From assembly GCF_000247815.1 (NCBI RefSeq), contig NC_021681.1, positions 8,124,082-8,188,081 on the forward strand: a DNA stretch of 64,000 bases, in the 5' to 3' direction. This document shows positions 62,666-64,000 of this stretch, piece after piece. Source of the DNA: Ficedula albicollis. Its lineage: Eukaryota > Chordata > Aves > Passeriformes > Muscicapidae. The notes under the pieces are model-generated. The model was given only the letters and a program-made list of their open reading frames with translations. It ran no database searches and was not told the DNA's origin. Both the position numbers and the translations under genes were made by a program. Within the stretch, counting starts at the first letter, position 1, and each line of letters opens with the position of its first letter.

Positions 62666-64000
62666 TGCACAAATCTACATATTGACCTGTAAAGCAGAAA
62701 CGTACTACACAATCTCTTGCATAAAATAATAAACCTTCCTTAGTAGTTGATTTGATATTCTAAAATACCAATCAAAAGAAGAGACATAATACTTGTACTA
62801 AATAATAAAACATATGTCCTTTTTTTTTTTTACCTCTTTAACCCATCACAGCAGAATATTTAGGAGAAAGAGGTGTTGCTATCTGAAGCTGAATGTTTAA
62901 CGAGGATGTCAACTCTTAAGATAAAAAAGAGAATTTTTTTTAAATGCAAGGTGAAGTATTTCAGATTTCACAGTCTGACAGAGTGACATAAAAAAAGTAC
63001 AAAGTGTAGGCATAGTCTTTTGATCTGGGACAAAGAGCTGTCCTTCTTGTTGCTGGTAATATGACCTAATGATGGGATAATATTGCTCCAACACCTGCAG
63101 CTTCAACCAGTGGAGAGATGTGTAACTTCTCAGCATTTTATTCACTATAAGGACTTAATTGTGCCTCTATGAAACAGTGCAATAATTTGGGTAGAATCTT
63201 TAGTGGAAACAGAAAATACCCAGACACTAATAGTTGATGGTTAAAAAGGCAAATAATAATCCCTTCTGAAGTAAAATGTCTTAAAGCCTACACTCACCTC
63301 CTTTCTTGGGGCCTGGTGAAATTATTGCAGCTGATGCAGAAAATTCCCGTTAAAGCCAATGTTGTAGCAGAAGGGATAATAATCTCCTTAAGGACAGTCA
63401 GGGGTCCATAACACAGGACACAGTGCCATTGCACATCCTCCCTCAGCCCAGATCCCACTCATCTGTTGACTTCCAGAGCCTGTCTGGATGTGTAAGGACG
63501 TTTTTTTATGTCCTAGGATGTTACCTTGTACTTAGTTTCAAAGGAAAAAGAGCCTTGCTAGAAGTCTCTAAATCTGAACTGTCAAACAAGAAAGTTTCTG
63601 CACTGAGTGGGAGTATAGTTTGTAGGGATTTATCAAGATGGCCCATCAGATTGACACTCGACATGTAAATTGAATAGCAAATCTGACAGCTCAAATATTA
63701 ATGCATCCACCTTGCTCTGTCTCACACAGTTACTCCTGCAATAGGCTTTTTGAAAGCACCCTTGATATCCATTTCAAATCTGGCTGATTTTTAAAGCTGG
63801 CATAGCATGAACCCAGCTTATTTAGAACCAGCTGTTTAAAGACAGCTCAGCCTGTGATTATTAATTACTGGTTCAAGTGACAAATCATATTTGGTATTCA
63901 TATTCCTCATTAGCTTTTAATCAGATGAAAAATAATCCTCAACACATAGAATATATTTGATTATTTCAACTGAAAGCATTACATGTTTGCAGGCCAGAGG
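62666..64000. other. Non-coding sequence
   Basis: AT-rich unique sequence. A T run of about 13 bases lies near 62819-62831. Short frames at 62909-63145 (-) and 63423-63668 (+) are unrecognised. Confidence 0.65.

Noticed and set aside
1..64000. CRISPR arrays, operons, bacterial or phage systems
   Set aside because: The repeats are variable-length tandem duplications and microsatellites without regular spacers, and the base composition, LINE and LTR content are those of a vertebrate genome.
1..64000. tRNA, rRNA, snRNA or let-7-type microRNA genes
   Set aside because: No B-box with paired arms, rRNA-like block or known small-RNA sequence was seen on either strand by eye.

Overview
The window looks like vertebrate, most likely bird (plausibly songbird), nuclear DNA. 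It is AT-rich and CpG-poor. It carries decayed CR1 LINE fragments (37795-38337 on +; a reverse-transcriptase remnant at 23105-23430 on -), one solo LTR that resembles avian ERVL-type LTRs (17882-18316), and no mammalian SINEs. The species cannot be named from the sequence alone.

I found no protein-coding gene, exon chain, rRNA, tRNA or snRNA that I can support. Every long open frame is short, unrecognised, overlapped by equally long frames on other strands, or lies in repeats. The best reading is intergenic (gene-desert) or deep intronic DNA. The longest open frame, 302 codons at 28572-29480 (-), is a by-product of a GC-rich minisatellite.

Layout. 1-9.9 kb: unique AT-rich sequence with a perfect hairpin at 5770 and a small degenerate minisatellite with a CTCF-like motif nearby at 7.6 kb. 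9.9-13.2 kb: a 134-bp tandem duplication, then a threefold local duplication holding a 61-base assembly gap. 17.9-20.2 kb: solo LTR, interrupted CTG microsatellite, 71-bp tandem duplication. 21.8 kb: a good CTCF-like motif. 23.1 kb: CR1 reverse-transcriptase remnant. 28.5-29.2 kb: nested GC-rich minisatellite. 31.2 kb: A-rich simple repeat and a spaced direct repeat. 37.8-39.5 kb: CR1 3' end and a nearly identical 446-bp tandem duplication joined by poly-T. 40.1-40.8 kb: A/G/A homopolymer block and a 51-52 bp minisatellite. 44.6 kb: duplication with poly-A. 50.1-50.8 kb: non-repetitive stretch that may be a conserved non-coding element. 51.9-52.8 kb: 454-bp tandem duplication. 55.4-57.0 kb: three short duplications, one ending in a 52-base T run. 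60.7-61.7 kb: further candidate conserved non-coding sequence. 62.2-62.7 kb: polypyrimidine tract and a 75-bp duplication.

The most distinctive property of the window is its many short local tandem duplications, at least a dozen in 64 kb. They fall into two groups. One is nearly identical, often bounded by long homopolymers or an N gap, so assembly false duplication is a serious alternative. The other has visible substitutions between copies and is therefore more likely real. I see no evidence for a novel multi-gene system here.
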